Made by a program: the position numbers and the translations under genes. Of a stretch of DNA of 64,000 bases, positions 45,738 to 54,285 are shown piece after piece. Positions within the stretch are counted from its first letter, which is position 1; the number at the start of each line of letters is the position of its first letter. Where the stretch lies: the NCBI RefSeq assembly GCF_000731675.1, contig NZ_JMIT01000001.1, forward strand, positions 2,541,714 to 2,605,713, written 5' to 3'. The notes under the pieces were generated by a model, which saw only the letters and a list, made by a program, of their open reading frames with translations, ran no database searches and was not told the DNA's origin. The DNA comes from Pseudomonas capeferrum (lineage in GTDB: Bacteria; Pseudomonadota; Gammaproteobacteria; Pseudomonadales; Pseudomonadaceae).

Positions 45738-47435
45738 TTAGGCGATCTTTTTGAGGCCCTGCTTCTTCAGCTCTTCGTCACGCAATTCACGGCGCAGGAT
45801 CTTGCCCACGTTGGTGGTCGGCAACGTATCGCGGAACTCGATGTAGCGCGGCACCTTGTAACCGGTGACGTTGGCACGCATGTGCTCCATCACCTGCTCC
45901 TTGGTCACGGTCATGCCCGGTTTGACCACGATGAACATCTTGATCACTTCACCCGACTTCTCGTCCGGCACACCAATGGCCGCGCACTGCAGCACACCGG
46001 GCAAGCCGGCGAGCACGTCTTCCAGCTCGTTGGGGTACACGTTGAAACCCGAGACCAGGATCATGTCCTTCTTGCGGTCGACGATGCGCATGTAACCGTC
46101 CGGCTGAATCAACGCGATGTCACCGGTCTTGAGCCAGCCTTGGCTGTCGAGGATCTCGGCGGTGGCGTCCTCGCGCTGCCAGTAGCCCTTCATCACTTGC
46201 GGGCCCTTGATGCACAGTTCACCCACCTCGCCCAGCGGCAGTTCATTGCCACTGTCGTCGATAACCTTGCACAGCGTCGAGGGCACCGGGATACCGATGG
46301 TACCGACCTGGTTGGCCTCGGACGGGTTGACCGCAGCCACCGGGCTGGTTTCGGTCATGCCGTAACCTTCGCAGATGGCGCACCCGGTCACGGCCTTCCA
46401 GCGCTCGGCCACGCTCAGTTGCAGGGCCATGCCGCCAGACAAGGTGATTTTCAGCGCCGAGAAGTCCAGGGCGCGGAACCCCTCGTTGTTGCACAGGGCG
46501 ACGAACAAGGTGTTGAGGCCGACGAAGCCGCTGAATTTCCACTTGCCCAGCTCTTTGACCATCGCCGGCAAATCACGCGGGTTGCTGATGAGCACGTTGT
46601 GGTTGCCGATCAGCATCATCGCCATGCAATGGAAGGTGAAGGCGTAGATGTGGTACAGCGGCAGCGGCGTGATCAGGATCTCGCAACCTTCATGCAGGTT
46701 CGAGCCCATCAGCGCCCGGCACTGCAGCATGTTGGCCACCAGGTTGCGGTGGCTCAGCATCGCGCCCTTGGCCACGCCCGTGGTACCGCCAGTGTATTGC
46801 AGCACCGCGACGTCGCTGGCTTGCGGGTTGGCTTCGGTGACCGGCTGGCCCTTGCCCAGTGCCAGGGCGTCGTTGAAGCGCACGGCACGCGGCAAGTTGT
46901 AGGCCGGCACCATCTTCTTCACGTACTTGATGACACTGTTGATCAGCAGGCGCTTGAGCGGCGGCAGCAGGTCGGCCACTTCGGTGACGATGACATGCTT
47001 GACCTGAGTCTTGGGCAGCACTTTTTCAGCCAGGTGGGCCATGTTGGCCAGGCACACCAGCGCCTTGGCGCCGGAGTCGTTGAACTGGTGCTCCAGCTCC
47101 CGCGCGGTGTACAGCGGGTTGGTGTTGACCACGATCAGCCCTGCACGCATGGCACCGAATACCGCTACCGGGTATTGCAGGACATTGGGCAGTTGCACGG
47201 CAATGCGATCACCCGGTTTCAGGTCGGTGTGCTGCTGCAGCCAGGCGGCAAATGCCCCCGACAGCGCATACAGTTCGCCATAGGTGATAGTCTTGCCCAG
47301 GTTGCTAAAGGCCGGTTTGTCGGCAAAGCGTTGGCAGGATTGCTTGAGTACCGCCTGGATATTGGGGAATTCGTCAGGATTGATTTCCGCCGTAATCCCG
47401 GCTGGGTATTTATCCTTCCAAAAATGTTCGATCAT
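45738..47435 (-). CDS. fadD1: Long-chain fatty acid-CoA ligase FadD1
   Basis: A 565-residue acyl-adenylate-forming enzyme that activates fatty acids with ATP and CoA at the inner membrane. The P-loop YTGGTTGVAKGAM lies near 214, the A5 motif EGYGMTETSP near 362, and the hinge/FACS signature TGDIALIQPDGYMRIVDRKKDMILVSGFNVYPNELE near 437-470. The ATG at 47435 starts IEHFWKDKYPAGI. It lies downstream of a second fadD on the same strand with 265 bases between, the arrangement of fadD1-fadD2 in P. aeruginosa and P. putida. Confidence 0.92.
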   Translation of the reverse strand: MIEHFWKDKYPAGITAEINPDEFPNIQAVLKQSCQRFADKPAFSNLGKTITYGELYALSGAFAAWLQQHTDLKPGDRIAVQLPNVLQYPVAVFGAMRAGLIVVNTNPLYTARELEHQFNDSGAKALVCLANMAHLAEKVLPKTQVKHVIVTEVADLLPPLKRLLINSVIKYVKKMVPAYNLPRAVRFNDALALGKGQPVTEANPQASDVAVLQYTGGTTGVAKGAMLSHRNLVANMLQCRALMGSNLHEGCEILITPLPLYHIYAFTFHCMAMMLIGNHNVLISNPRDLPAMVKELGKWKFSGFVGLNTLFVALCNNEGFRALDFSALKITLSGGMALQLSVAERWKAVTGCAICEGYGMTETSPVAAVNPSEANQVGTIGIPVPSTLCKVIDDSGNELPLGEVGELCIKGPQVMKGYWQREDATAEILDSQGWLKTGDIALIQPDGYMRIVDRKKDMILVSGFNVYPNELEDVLAGLPGVLQCAAIGVPDEKSGEVIKMFIVVKPGMTVTKEQVMEHMRANVTGYKVPRYIEFRDTLPTTNVGKILRRELRDEELKKQGLKKIA

Positions 47436-47653
47436 GGAAGCCCACTCCTTCAGCAACAGCGAAGTTCGATTCACGCGTCGATGCGCTTATTATTGATATG
47501 TGATGACGGCTCATTGCAAACCGGATCATCTGAAAGCGGCCCGAGAGTAACAGCTTTGCCAGGGGTCGCCTAGAGGCCAAAACAGGCCTTACGGTCACAA
47601 AAATGACTCAATGAACAATACAGGTCATTTTTAGAGTAATTATCCAAAATGTC

Positions 47654-47676
47654 GCAAAACGGGCCGAAAGGCCCGC
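47654..47676 (-). terminator. Terminator after fadD2
   Basis: On the minus strand CGGGCC-TTTC-GGCCCG is followed by TTTT, 25 bases after the fadD2 stop. It suggests that fadD1 has its own promoter in the 47436-47640 gap. Confidence 0.6.
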
Positions 47677-47700
47677 TCTAGAGGCGTATTTGCAGCCTTG

Positions 47701-49389
47701 TCAGGCAATGTCACGCAGCTCGCGCCGCAGAATCTTGCCCACCGGTGTCATCGGCAGCGAGTCGCGCAGCACAATGTGCTTGGGCACCTTGTAACCGGTG
47801 AAGTTGGCCTTGCAGTAAGCCTTGAGCTCATCCACGCTGACCCCGCCATCACGCGGCACCACGAACAGTTTCACCGCCTCGCCGGAGCGCTCGTCGGGTA
47901 CGCCGATGGCGGCGCAACTGGCGACTTGCGGATGGGCCATGATCACGTCCTCGATCTCGTTGGGGTACACGTTGAAGCCCGAGACGATGATCATGTCTTT
48001 CTTGCGGTCGACGATACGGGTGAAACCATCGGGGTCGATCACCGCGATGTCGCCGGTCTTCAGCCAGCCCTGGGCGTCCAGGGTCTGCGCCGTGGCCTCG
48101 GGTTGTTGCCAGTAGCCCTTCATCACCTGCGGGCCCTTGATGCACAGCTCGCCCCGCTCGCCCAGCGGCAGCTCGTTGCCCTCGTCGTCGATAACCTTGA
48201 ACGCCGTGCCTGCCACCGGGATGCCTACCGTGCCCAGGCGCGCCAGCTGGCCATAGGGGTTGGTGCTGGCTACCGGCGACGTCTCGGTCAGGCCGTAGCC
48301 TTCGACGATACGGCAGCCCGTGAGGCTCTCCCAGCGCTCGGCGGTGGCCTTGACCAGCGCGGTGCCGCCAGAGTTGGTGACCTTCAGCGCGGAAAAGTCC
48401 AGTTGCCTGAAGCCTGGGTGGTCCATCAGCGCGACGAACAAGGTATTGAGCCCCAGCAGGCCGGAAAAACGCCACTTGCCCAGCTCCTTGACGAAACCGG
48501 CGATGTCGCGTGGGTTGGTAATCAGCACGTTGTGGTTGCCTGTGACCATCATGCACATGCAGTTCGCGGTAAACGCGTAGATGTGGTACAGCGGCAGCGG
48601 CGCGATCATCACCTCCTGGCCTTCCTTGATCATCTTCTGCCCGTCTGGCCCGTGCTGCGAGAAACACGCCAGCACCTGGAGCATGTTGGCTACCAGGTTG
48701 GCGTGGGTGAGCATGGCACCCTTGGCCAGGCCAGTGGTACCACCGGTATATTGCAACACGGCGATGTCGTCGAGGCTCAGCGGCACCGGTTTGTGGCTCA
48801 GCGATCGGCCCTCACGCAGCACCTGCTTGAACGACACCGCCTGGGGCAATTGATAGGCCGGCACCATCTTCTTCACTTTGTCGACCACGGTGTTGACCAG
48901 CCAGCCCTTGGCGGTGGGCAACAGGTCGCCCATCTTTGCTTCGATGAGGTATTCGATGCCGGTATCGGGCAGCACTTCCTGCACGCGCTTGCCGAACATG
49001 TTCAGGTACACCAGGGCACGGGCGCCGGAGTCCTTGAACTGGTGGCGCATTTCACGCTCGGTGTACAACGGGTTGGTGTTGACCACGATCAGGCCCGCGC
49101 GCAACGCACCGAACACGGCGATCGGGTACTGCAGCACGTTGGGCATCTGCACGGCGATGCGATCGCCCGGGGCCAGGTCGGTATTGTGCTGCAGCCAGGC
49201 TGCGAAGGCCGCCGACTGGCGCTCCAGCGCCACGTAGGTCAGGGTGACGCCGAGGTTGCTGAACGCCGGGCGGTCGGCAAAGCGCTTGCAGGAGCGTTCG
49301 AACACCTCGACGACAGAGGTATAGGCATGGATATCGATGGTGGAAGGCACGCCCGCCGGGCGCTTGTCATTCCAGAAGTCGGCTTGCAT
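47701..49389 (-). CDS. fadD2: Long-chain fatty acid-CoA ligase FadD2
   Basis: A 562-residue paralogue of the neighbouring FadD1, with the same motif set: YTGGTTGLAKGAM near 213, EGYGLTETSP near 360 and TGDIAVIDPDGFTRIVDRKKDMIIVSGFNVYPNEIE near 435-470. The two proteins are similar throughout but differ most in the N-terminal third (for example VLACFSQHGPDGQKMIKEG here), which fits different chain-length ranges. It is divergent from a hydrolase-phaJ1 pair across a 224-base gap. Confidence 0.92.
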   Translation of the reverse strand: MQADFWNDKRPAGVPSTIDIHAYTSVVEVFERSCKRFADRPAFSNLGVTLTYVALERQSAAFAAWLQHNTDLAPGDRIAVQMPNVLQYPIAVFGALRAGLIVVNTNPLYTEREMRHQFKDSGARALVYLNMFGKRVQEVLPDTGIEYLIEAKMGDLLPTAKGWLVNTVVDKVKKMVPAYQLPQAVSFKQVLREGRSLSHKPVPLSLDDIAVLQYTGGTTGLAKGAMLTHANLVANMLQVLACFSQHGPDGQKMIKEGQEVMIAPLPLYHIYAFTANCMCMMVTGNHNVLITNPRDIAGFVKELGKWRFSGLLGLNTLFVALMDHPGFRQLDFSALKVTNSGGTALVKATAERWESLTGCRIVEGYGLTETSPVASTNPYGQLARLGTVGIPVAGTAFKVIDDEGNELPLGERGELCIKGPQVMKGYWQQPEATAQTLDAQGWLKTGDIAVIDPDGFTRIVDRKKDMIIVSGFNVYPNEIEDVIMAHPQVASCAAIGVPDERSGEAVKLFVVPRDGGVSVDELKAYCKANFTGYKVPKHIVLRDSLPMTPVGKILRRELRDIA

Positions 49390-49613
49390 TTATTATTGTT
49401 CCTCTGCCTGGACCTGCTACCGGTAGCGGGTCATGTAATCCTTTGACCTGGTCGCCAATGGCAAACAGGCGTTGAACCGACGTTAGCAGGTAAGCCGAAG
49501 GCGGCATATACGCCAAGCTCCGCCATTAACATTGTGAATCTTATTTGTGCCCTTCCTGCAATCCAGCCGGTTGCGCATACACTGTGCGCGTACCCCTGCG
49601 CAAAGGACCGGCC

Positions 49614-50558
49614 ATGCCCCACGACGCCTTCTGGCTACCCGCCAGCGAGCATTGCAGCCTCTATGTGCACCAATGGCTGCCGACAACCCCGGTGAAGGCC
49701 GTGGTGTTGCTGGCCCATGGCATGGCGGAGCACGCCGGGCGCTACCGGCGCCTGGGCCAGGCGTTGAGCGAGGCCGGCTTTGCGCTGTTCGCCGCCGACC
49801 AGCGCGGCCATGGCCGCACCGCCGAGCTGGGCAGCCTGGGCCTGTTCGCCCGCAATCATGGCTGGAATGCCGTGGTCAATGACCTGGGCTTGCTCGCCCA
49901 GCACATCGGTCAGCAGTACCCCGGCACACCGTTGTTCGTGTTTGGCCACAGCATGGGCAGCTACATCGCCCAGGCGTACCTGCTGCACCACAGCGCCAGC
50001 GTGCAGGGGGCGATCCTCAGCGGCTCCAACTTCCAGCCGGCTGCGTTGTACCGGGTGGCGCGGCTGATTGCCCGGCTGGAGGCGTGGCGCCAGGGGCCGC
50101 TGGGCAAGAGTGCGCTGATAGACTGGCTGTCGTTCGGCGCGTTCAACAAGGCCTTCAAGCCTAACCGCACGGCCTTCGACTGGCTTAGCCGCGACCCTGG
50201 CGAAGTGGACCTGTACGTGAATGACCCCCTGTGTGGCTTTCGCTGCAGCAACCAACTGTGGCTCGACTTGCTGCAAGGCTTGGCGCAGATCAGCCAGGCA
50301 AGTACCCTCGCGCAGATCGATCCGAACCTGCCATTGCTGGTGATTGGCGGCGAATGTGATCCGGTCAGTGCCGGCAAGCGTCTCACCCATCTGGCCGACG
50401 CGCTGCGCGCGACCGGCAACCGGCATGTACAGCTGCGCGTCTACCCACAAGCGCGGCACGAAGTGCTCAACGAAACCAACCGTGACGAGGTCACCGCCGA
50501 TATTCTCGGCTGGCTCGAACAGGCGCTGGCCCTTGGCCGCCCTGCGCGCAGTGAATGA
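49614..50558 (+). CDS. Alpha/beta hydrolase (monoacylglycerol lipase-like)
   Basis: A 314-residue serine hydrolase of the Hydrolase_4 family. VVLLAHGMAEHAGRY (about 30-44) supplies the oxyanion hole, GHSMGS near residue 118 is the nucleophile elbow, Asp is in GGECDPVS near 250 and His in PQARHEVLNE near 283. It resembles monoglyceride lipases. The ATG at 49614 follows AAAGGA. Its place between fadD2 and phaJ1 suggests release of fatty acids for CoA activation. Confidence 0.88.
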   Translation: MPHDAFWLPASEHCSLYVHQWLPTTPVKAVVLLAHGMAEHAGRYRRLGQALSEAGFALFAADQRGHGRTAELGSLGLFARNHGWNAVVNDLGLLAQHIGQQYPGTPLFVFGHSMGSYIAQAYLLHHSASVQGAILSGSNFQPAALYRVARLIARLEAWRQGPLGKSALIDWLSFGAFNKAFKPNRTAFDWLSRDPGEVDLYVNDPLCGFRCSNQLWLDLLQGLAQISQASTLAQIDPNLPLLVIGGECDPVSAGKRLTHLADALRATGNRHVQLRVYPQARHEVLNETNRDEVTADILGWLEQALALGRPARSE

Positions 50559-50593
50559 TAGGCACCCTCGCCCCACCGCTTAAGGAAGCCCCG

Positions 50594-51064
50594 ATGTCCC
50601 AGGTCACCAACACGCCTTACGAAGCCCTTGAGGTCGGCCAGAAAGCCACCTATGAGAAGTCTGTGGAAGAACGCGACATCCAGCTGTTCGCTGCGATGTC
50701 CGGTGACCACAACCCGGTGCACCTGGATGCCGAGTTTGCGGCCAAGAGCATGTTCCGTGAACGCATTGCCCATGGCATGTTCAGCGGCGCGCTGATCAGT
50801 GCCGCAGTGGCCTGCACCCTGCCTGGGCCTGGCACCATCTACCTGGGCCAGAAGATGAGCTTCCAGAAGCCGGTAAAAATAGGCGACACCCTGACCGTGC
50901 GCCTGGAAATCCTCGAGAAGCTGCCCAAGTTCAAGGTGCGCATCGCCACCAATGTGTACAACCAGAACGATGAGCTGGTCGTCGAAGGCGAGGCCGAAAT
51001 CCTGGCGCCGCGCAAGCAGCAGACCGTCGAGCTGGTATCGCCACCGCATTTCGTGGCCAGCTGA
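50594..51064 (+). CDS. phaJ1: (R)-specific enoyl-CoA hydratase (MaoC-like, PhaJ1)
   Basis: A 156-residue hot-dog hydratase that converts beta-oxidation enoyl-CoA to (R)-3-hydroxyacyl-CoA for polyhydroxyalkanoate synthesis. The hydratase-2 motif is complete (FAAMSGDHNPVHLDAEFA, with catalytic Asp and His), followed by ERIAHGMFSGALISAAVA. It closely resembles P. aeruginosa PhaJ1 as recalled, which also sits next to a hydrolase and fadD2. The AAGGA site lies eight bases before the ATG. Expected to be co-transcribed with the upstream hydrolase (35-base gap). Confidence 0.88.
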   Translation: MSQVTNTPYEALEVGQKATYEKSVEERDIQLFAAMSGDHNPVHLDAEFAAKSMFRERIAHGMFSGALISAAVACTLPGPGTIYLGQKMSFQKPVKIGDTLTVRLEILEKLPKFKVRIATNVYNQNDELVVEGEAEILAPRKQQTVELVSPPHFVAS

Positions 51065-51080
51065 TTTCAGCACAGGCCGC

Positions 51081-51114
51081 TTCGCGGAGGTTCGGGGCGC
51101 CGAACCACCGCGAA
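51081..51114. terminator. Hairpin between convergent phaJ1 and sigma genes
   Basis: TTCGCGGAGGTTCGG and CCGAACCACCGCGAA pair over 15 bases with one mismatch around GGCG, followed by AAAA on the plus strand. On the minus strand the T-run precedes it. It is a likely RNA 3'-end structure between two convergent operons, REP-like in sequence. Confidence 0.5.
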
Positions 51115-51131
51115 AAGGGCTGCAAATACCC

Positions 51132-52370
51132 TTACCCTAATTCGCGTAGACGGCTTTCGATATGCCGTCGCTCCGGCGCCTGCCGGGTCAACGCCAGTGC
51201 CTGCTGCCAGGCCGCGCGTGCCTCTTCGACATGACCCAACTGAGCATGCAACTGCGCCCTTGCCGCATAGGCCAGGTGATAATCGCGCAACTCCCCCGCC
51301 GCCAGAATCGCTTCAACCTCCGCGAGCCCCACCTGCGGCCCATCACGCTTGGCCAGCGCCACCGCCCGGTTTAGCGCCACCACCGCGGACGGCCAGTAGC
51401 GTTGCAACACATCGTACAGCCCGACGATTTCGTCCCAGTCCGTCGCATCGGCCGTGGCCGCCTCGGCATGCACCGCAGCAATCGCCGCCTGTACGGTGTA
51501 GGCGCCATAGGCCTGGCTTCGCAGGGCGTGGCGCACCAGCGCGCAGCCTTCTTCGATACGCTCACGGTCCCACAGGCTGCGGTCTTGTTGCTCGAGCAGC
51601 ACCAGATTGCCCTCGGCGTCTGTACGCGCACGCTGGCGCGACGCCTGCAACAGCATCAACGCCAGCAAACCAAACCCCTCCGGGTCGGGTAGTAGTTGCA
51701 CCAGCAGGCGGCCAAGGCGAATCGCCTCGTCAGTCAGATCTTGCTGCAGCAGGGCGTCGCCGGACGATGCCGAGTACCCTTCATTGAACACCAGGTAGAT
51801 CACCCGCAATACGCTCTCGAGGCGCTCGGGCAACTCATTGAGCACCGGCACCTGATAGGGGATGCCGGCATCGCGGATCTTGGCCTTGGCCCGCACGATG
51901 CGCTGGGCAATGGTGGCCGGGCTTTGCAGAAACGCTCGGGCAATCTGCTCGGTGGTCAGGTCGCAGACCTCGCGCAGGGTCAGCGGCACCTGGGCGTCGG
52001 CGGCCAACGCCGGGTGGCAGCAGGTGAAGATCAGCCGCAAACGGTCGTCGCCGAGCAGTTCTTCGTCGCTGGGGTCTTGCGCCTGGCCCTCCAGCAGCAT
52101 GATCAGGTCCGCCTGGGAGCGGTCGAAGCGGGCACGTCGGCGTAACGCGTCGATGGCCTTGAAACGGCCGGTCGAAACCAGCCACGCCCGCGGGTTGTCG
52201 GGGATGCCATCACGCTGCCAGCGCTCGACGGCAATGAAGAACGCATCGTGCATGGCCTCCTCGGCCAGGTCGAAATCCCCCAGCAGGCGAATCAAGGTCG
52301 CCAGGATGCGCCGGGAATCGCGACGGTAGACTGCCTCGACCTCGGCGCGCACCTGCGCCAGCGTCACCAT
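51132..52370 (-). CDS. ECF sigma factor of the ECF42 type (sigma-70 family, DUF6596)
   Basis: A 412-residue sigma factor. Region 2 (about 12-80; GDFDLAEEAMHDAFFIAVERWQ and PRAWLVSTGRFKAIDALRRRA) and region 4 (about 110-170; LTLREVCDLTTEQIARAFLQSPATIAQRIVRAKAKI) are followed by a DUF6596 domain with YLVFNEGYSASSG and a TPR-like helical end (about 330-410). This long extension replaces an anti-sigma factor in group ECF42. Its start shares one base with the AHSA1 stop. A P. putida ECF42 member (ECF-10) in this region has been tied to biofilm and antibiotic tolerance, as I recall. Confidence 0.9.
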   Translation of the reverse strand: MVTLAQVRAEVEAVYRRDSRRILATLIRLLGDFDLAEEAMHDAFFIAVERWQRDGIPDNPRAWLVSTGRFKAIDALRRRARFDRSQADLIMLLEGQAQDPSDEELLGDDRLRLIFTCCHPALAADAQVPLTLREVCDLTTEQIARAFLQSPATIAQRIVRAKAKIRDAGIPYQVPVLNELPERLESVLRVIYLVFNEGYSASSGDALLQQDLTDEAIRLGRLLVQLLPDPEGFGLLALMLLQASRQRARTDAEGNLVLLEQQDRSLWDRERIEEGCALVRHALRSQAYGAYTVQAAIAAVHAEAATADATDWDEIVGLYDVLQRYWPSAVVALNRAVALAKRDGPQVGLAEVEAILAAGELRDYHLAYAARAQLHAQLGHVEEARAAWQQALALTRQAPERRHIESRLRELG

Positions 52371-52855
52371 CAGTCCGGCATCCGCTGGGCCACCACCTCC
52401 ACCAGGCGGTCCAGGCTTTCTCCCCAGCCCTGGTGAAACCCCATTTCTTCATGGGCACGGCTGTCGGCGGCGCTCCAGTGCCAGGCGCGAGCGGTGTATC
52501 GGGTTTTGCCGTGTTCCTCGTCGAAGGTCACCACGGCGGTCATGAAGGCTTTGTTTGAAGGCACCCACCCTGGCCCGAAAGCGTCGGTGAACACCAACCG
52601 CCGGGGCGCGGCGATCTCCAGGAACACGCCCTGGGTTGGGTACTCGGTACCGTCCGGGGCGCGCATCAAGGTACGGAACAGGCCACCGACCCACAGCTGC
52701 ATTTCGCATTCGGGGGTGGTCATGCCATGTGGCCCCCACCATTGCATCAGCCACTGGGGCTCGGTCCAGGCGCGGAACACCTTGGCCGGTGGTGCGTCGA
52801 TCAGGCGGCTGATGGACAACTCGTGCTGCGCTTGCGCAGGGTGTGCAAGGCTCAT
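52370..52855 (-). CDS. AHSA1/SRPBCC domain protein
   Basis: A 161-residue protein of the START-like AHSA1 family: ISRLIDAPPAKVFRAWTEPQWLMQWWGP opens the domain, and FHQGWGESLDRLVEVV closes it. These proteins bind hydrophobic ligands in a helix-grip cavity; the ligand is unknown. It is the third gene of the ECF42 operon and directly abuts the sigma gene (shared base TGATG). Confidence 0.9.
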   Translation of the reverse strand: MSLAHPAQAQHELSISRLIDAPPAKVFRAWTEPQWLMQWWGPHGMTTPECEMQLWVGGLFRTLMRAPDGTEYPTQGVFLEIAAPRRLVFTDAFGPGWVPSNKAFMTAVVTFDEEHGKTRYTARAWHWSAADSRAHEEMGFHQGWGESLDRLVEVVAQRMPD

Positions 52856-52876
52856 GCTGGTTGTTCTCCGTTATTG

Positions 52877-53221
52877 TCAGGGTTGCAGTTCGCGCACAGG
52901 CCGCACTTCCACACTACCGACCCTGGCGGCGGGGATGCCCTTGGCGATGTTCAGCGCCTCGTTGAGGTCGCGGGCATCCACCAGATAGAAGCCGGCCAGT
53001 TGCTCCTTGGTCTCGGCGAACGGGCCATCGGTGAGGCTCATCTGCCCATTGCGCACACGCACCGTGGTGGCGGTCTGCACCGACTTCAGCGCCTCGGCCG
53101 CGAGCATGCGCCCGCCGCCCTGCAGGGATTCGGCGTACGCCATGCACTCGGCGTCTTCCGGGCTGTCGGGCAGGCTGTGCAGCAGCCCTTCGTCACAATA
53201 GACCAGGCACAGGTATTTCAT
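52877..53221 (-). CDS. YCII/DGPF domain protein
   Basis: A 114-residue ferredoxin-like-fold protein. It starts KYLCLVYCDEGLLHSLPD and carries the naming motif as LTDGPFAETKEQLAGFYLVDARDLNEAL (about 67-94). DGPF proteins are the typical genetic partners of ECF42 sigma factors and are presumed targets or co-factors of them. The AHSA1 gene follows after 21 bases. Confidence 0.92.
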   Translation of the reverse strand: MKYLCLVYCDEGLLHSLPDSPEDAECMAYAESLQGGGRMLAAEALKSVQTATTVRVRNGQMSLTDGPFAETKEQLAGFYLVDARDLNEALNIAKGIPAARVGSVEVRPVRELQP

Positions 53222-53265
53222 GGTCGCCTCCAGGGCATTGGCACAGTGCGTTTGGCGATATCGGC

Positions 53266-53691
53266 TCAGGGGTTGAGATCGAACAGGGCTTTCTGGGTTT
53301 CCATGTCGAAGGGTGCCGACCAGTGTTCGTGGATCACCTGCCATTGCCCGCCTTGGCGGCGATAGCCGACCGTGACGCGCATGAAGCCACACTGGCTCTC
53401 GTCATCGGACGGGCCGCAGCGGTTCAGCCAATGGGCCAGGCCCAGGTCGCCGTCGGCGTACACGGTGAGTTCGGCCAGTTCGAAGACCATCGGGCCGGTG
53501 CAAAAGCCCATGCACATTTCCCAGTGGGCCTGGTAGGTGGCTTTGCCTTTGAATTGCAGTGCCTTGATGGCATCGAAAGCGACGATGTCGTCGGCATAGG
53601 GGGCGGTGATGGCCTGGATGTCGCGGTCGCGCACGGCTTGCATCCAGCGGTCGATCAGTTGGCGGATTTCGTTTTCGGCTGAGGTGCTCAT
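53266..53691 (-). CDS. SnoaL/NTF2-like domain protein
   Basis: A 141-residue NTF2-fold protein (ENEIRQLIDRWMQAVRDRDIQAITAPYADDIVAFD and VTVGYRRQGGQWQVIHEHWSAPFD). Such proteins bind or isomerise small molecules. It is the first gene of the ECF42 operon; the candidate ECF promoter lies about 60-85 bases upstream of its ATG at 53691. In-frame codons upstream of that ATG run through the repeat element and are not coding. Confidence 0.88.
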   Translation of the reverse strand: MSTSAENEIRQLIDRWMQAVRDRDIQAITAPYADDIVAFDAIKALQFKGKATYQAHWEMCMGFCTGPMVFELAELTVYADGDLGLAHWLNRCGPSDDESQCGFMRVTVGYRRQGGQWQVIHEHWSAPFDMETQKALFDLNP

Positions 53692-53749
53692 CGGGGTGCT
53701 CCGATCGTTTGAGGTTTTGGCACAGATTTGGGCTGGGCCTTCAACTCTG

Positions 53750-53776
53750 GTCGAACGGGAGCTGGGGGAATCGACA
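53750..53776 (-). promoter_or_regulatory. Candidate ECF42-dependent promoter
   Basis: On the minus strand TGTCGA (53776-53771) is followed after exactly 17 bases by CGAC (53753-53750). This equals the -35 TGTCGA and -10 CGA/TC motif reported for ECF42 targets. It lies 59 bases or more before the SnoaL-type start codon, at the head of the four-gene sigma operon, which suggests autoregulation. Confidence 0.65.
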
Positions 53777-53900
53777 GGGTGTGAAATTATTTTTGTTGCC
53801 GGAAAGAGAGGGTTGGGCCGGCAGGTGCATGCCTGGAGTTGTGTAGCGCCCATGAGATCGAGCGCCGCCCGCGCGGCGCTTCGCGGGGCAAGCCCGCTCC

Positions 53901-54033
53901 CACATCTGTTTCGGGCCAGTGAGGCCTGTGGCATTTGCGCGCGACCGCCTTGTTGGTCCGACGCGATATTGAGCCGGGCACCAAGGGGCCGCGCGCCAAT
54001 GCCTCAGGAATAACTGGCCCGAAACAAATGTAG
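53901..54033. repeat. Dispersed foldback element, copy 2
   Basis: A 133-base element that matches copy 1 (28821-28954) in reverse orientation at about 90% by eye. Its halves are imperfect complements over some 50 bases. To the left it keeps a REP-type flank (53851-53900, 'gatcgagcgccgcccgcgcggcgc...'); to the right the matching flank is missing and an IS110 relic follows. Confidence 0.7.
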
Positions 54034-54048
54034 ATACTCTGTTAGCGG

Positions 54049-54285
54049 TCAAGCTTTTCTGAGGTGTTCAGAGCTGAAAAGCTTGGCCGTATGAAATGGC
54101 TCATCCCCGTGCATGCACGCCCAGATGCCAGTCAGGTACTTGCGCATGACAGCAGCAATAGCCTGCATTTTCTTCTTGCCCCTGCTGATCAGCGACTCGT
54201 AAAAGGCTTTTGCATAAGGGTCGCAGCGCACTGCGGTCAATGCAGGCATATACATGGCAGCCCTTAAATAGGCATGCCCCCCTGC
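54049..54285 (-). pseudogene. IS110 family transposase, C-terminal fragment
   Basis: The last 78 codons of an IS110/IS1111-type transposase: the segment AYLRAAMYMPALTAVR, then YAKAFYESLISRGKKKMQAIAAVMRKYLTGIW, ending at a TGA at 54049. The N-terminal RuvC-like DEDD domain is missing; upstream the frame runs into the stop of the LysE gene. IS110 members such as ISPpu9/ISPpu10 insert into REP sequences in P. putida, which suits its place beside a REP/foldback element that has lost one arm. Confidence 0.85.

Noticed and set aside
49462..49475. A PsrA (fatty-acid regulator) site upstream of fadD2, CAAAC-AGGC-GTTGA
   Set aside because: The second half-site has two mismatches to GTTTG; too weak to claim, although the place is right.
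54049..54285. A functional small gene at the IS110 fragment
   Set aside because: It is only the transposase C-terminus, with no catalytic DEDD part and no own start signals.
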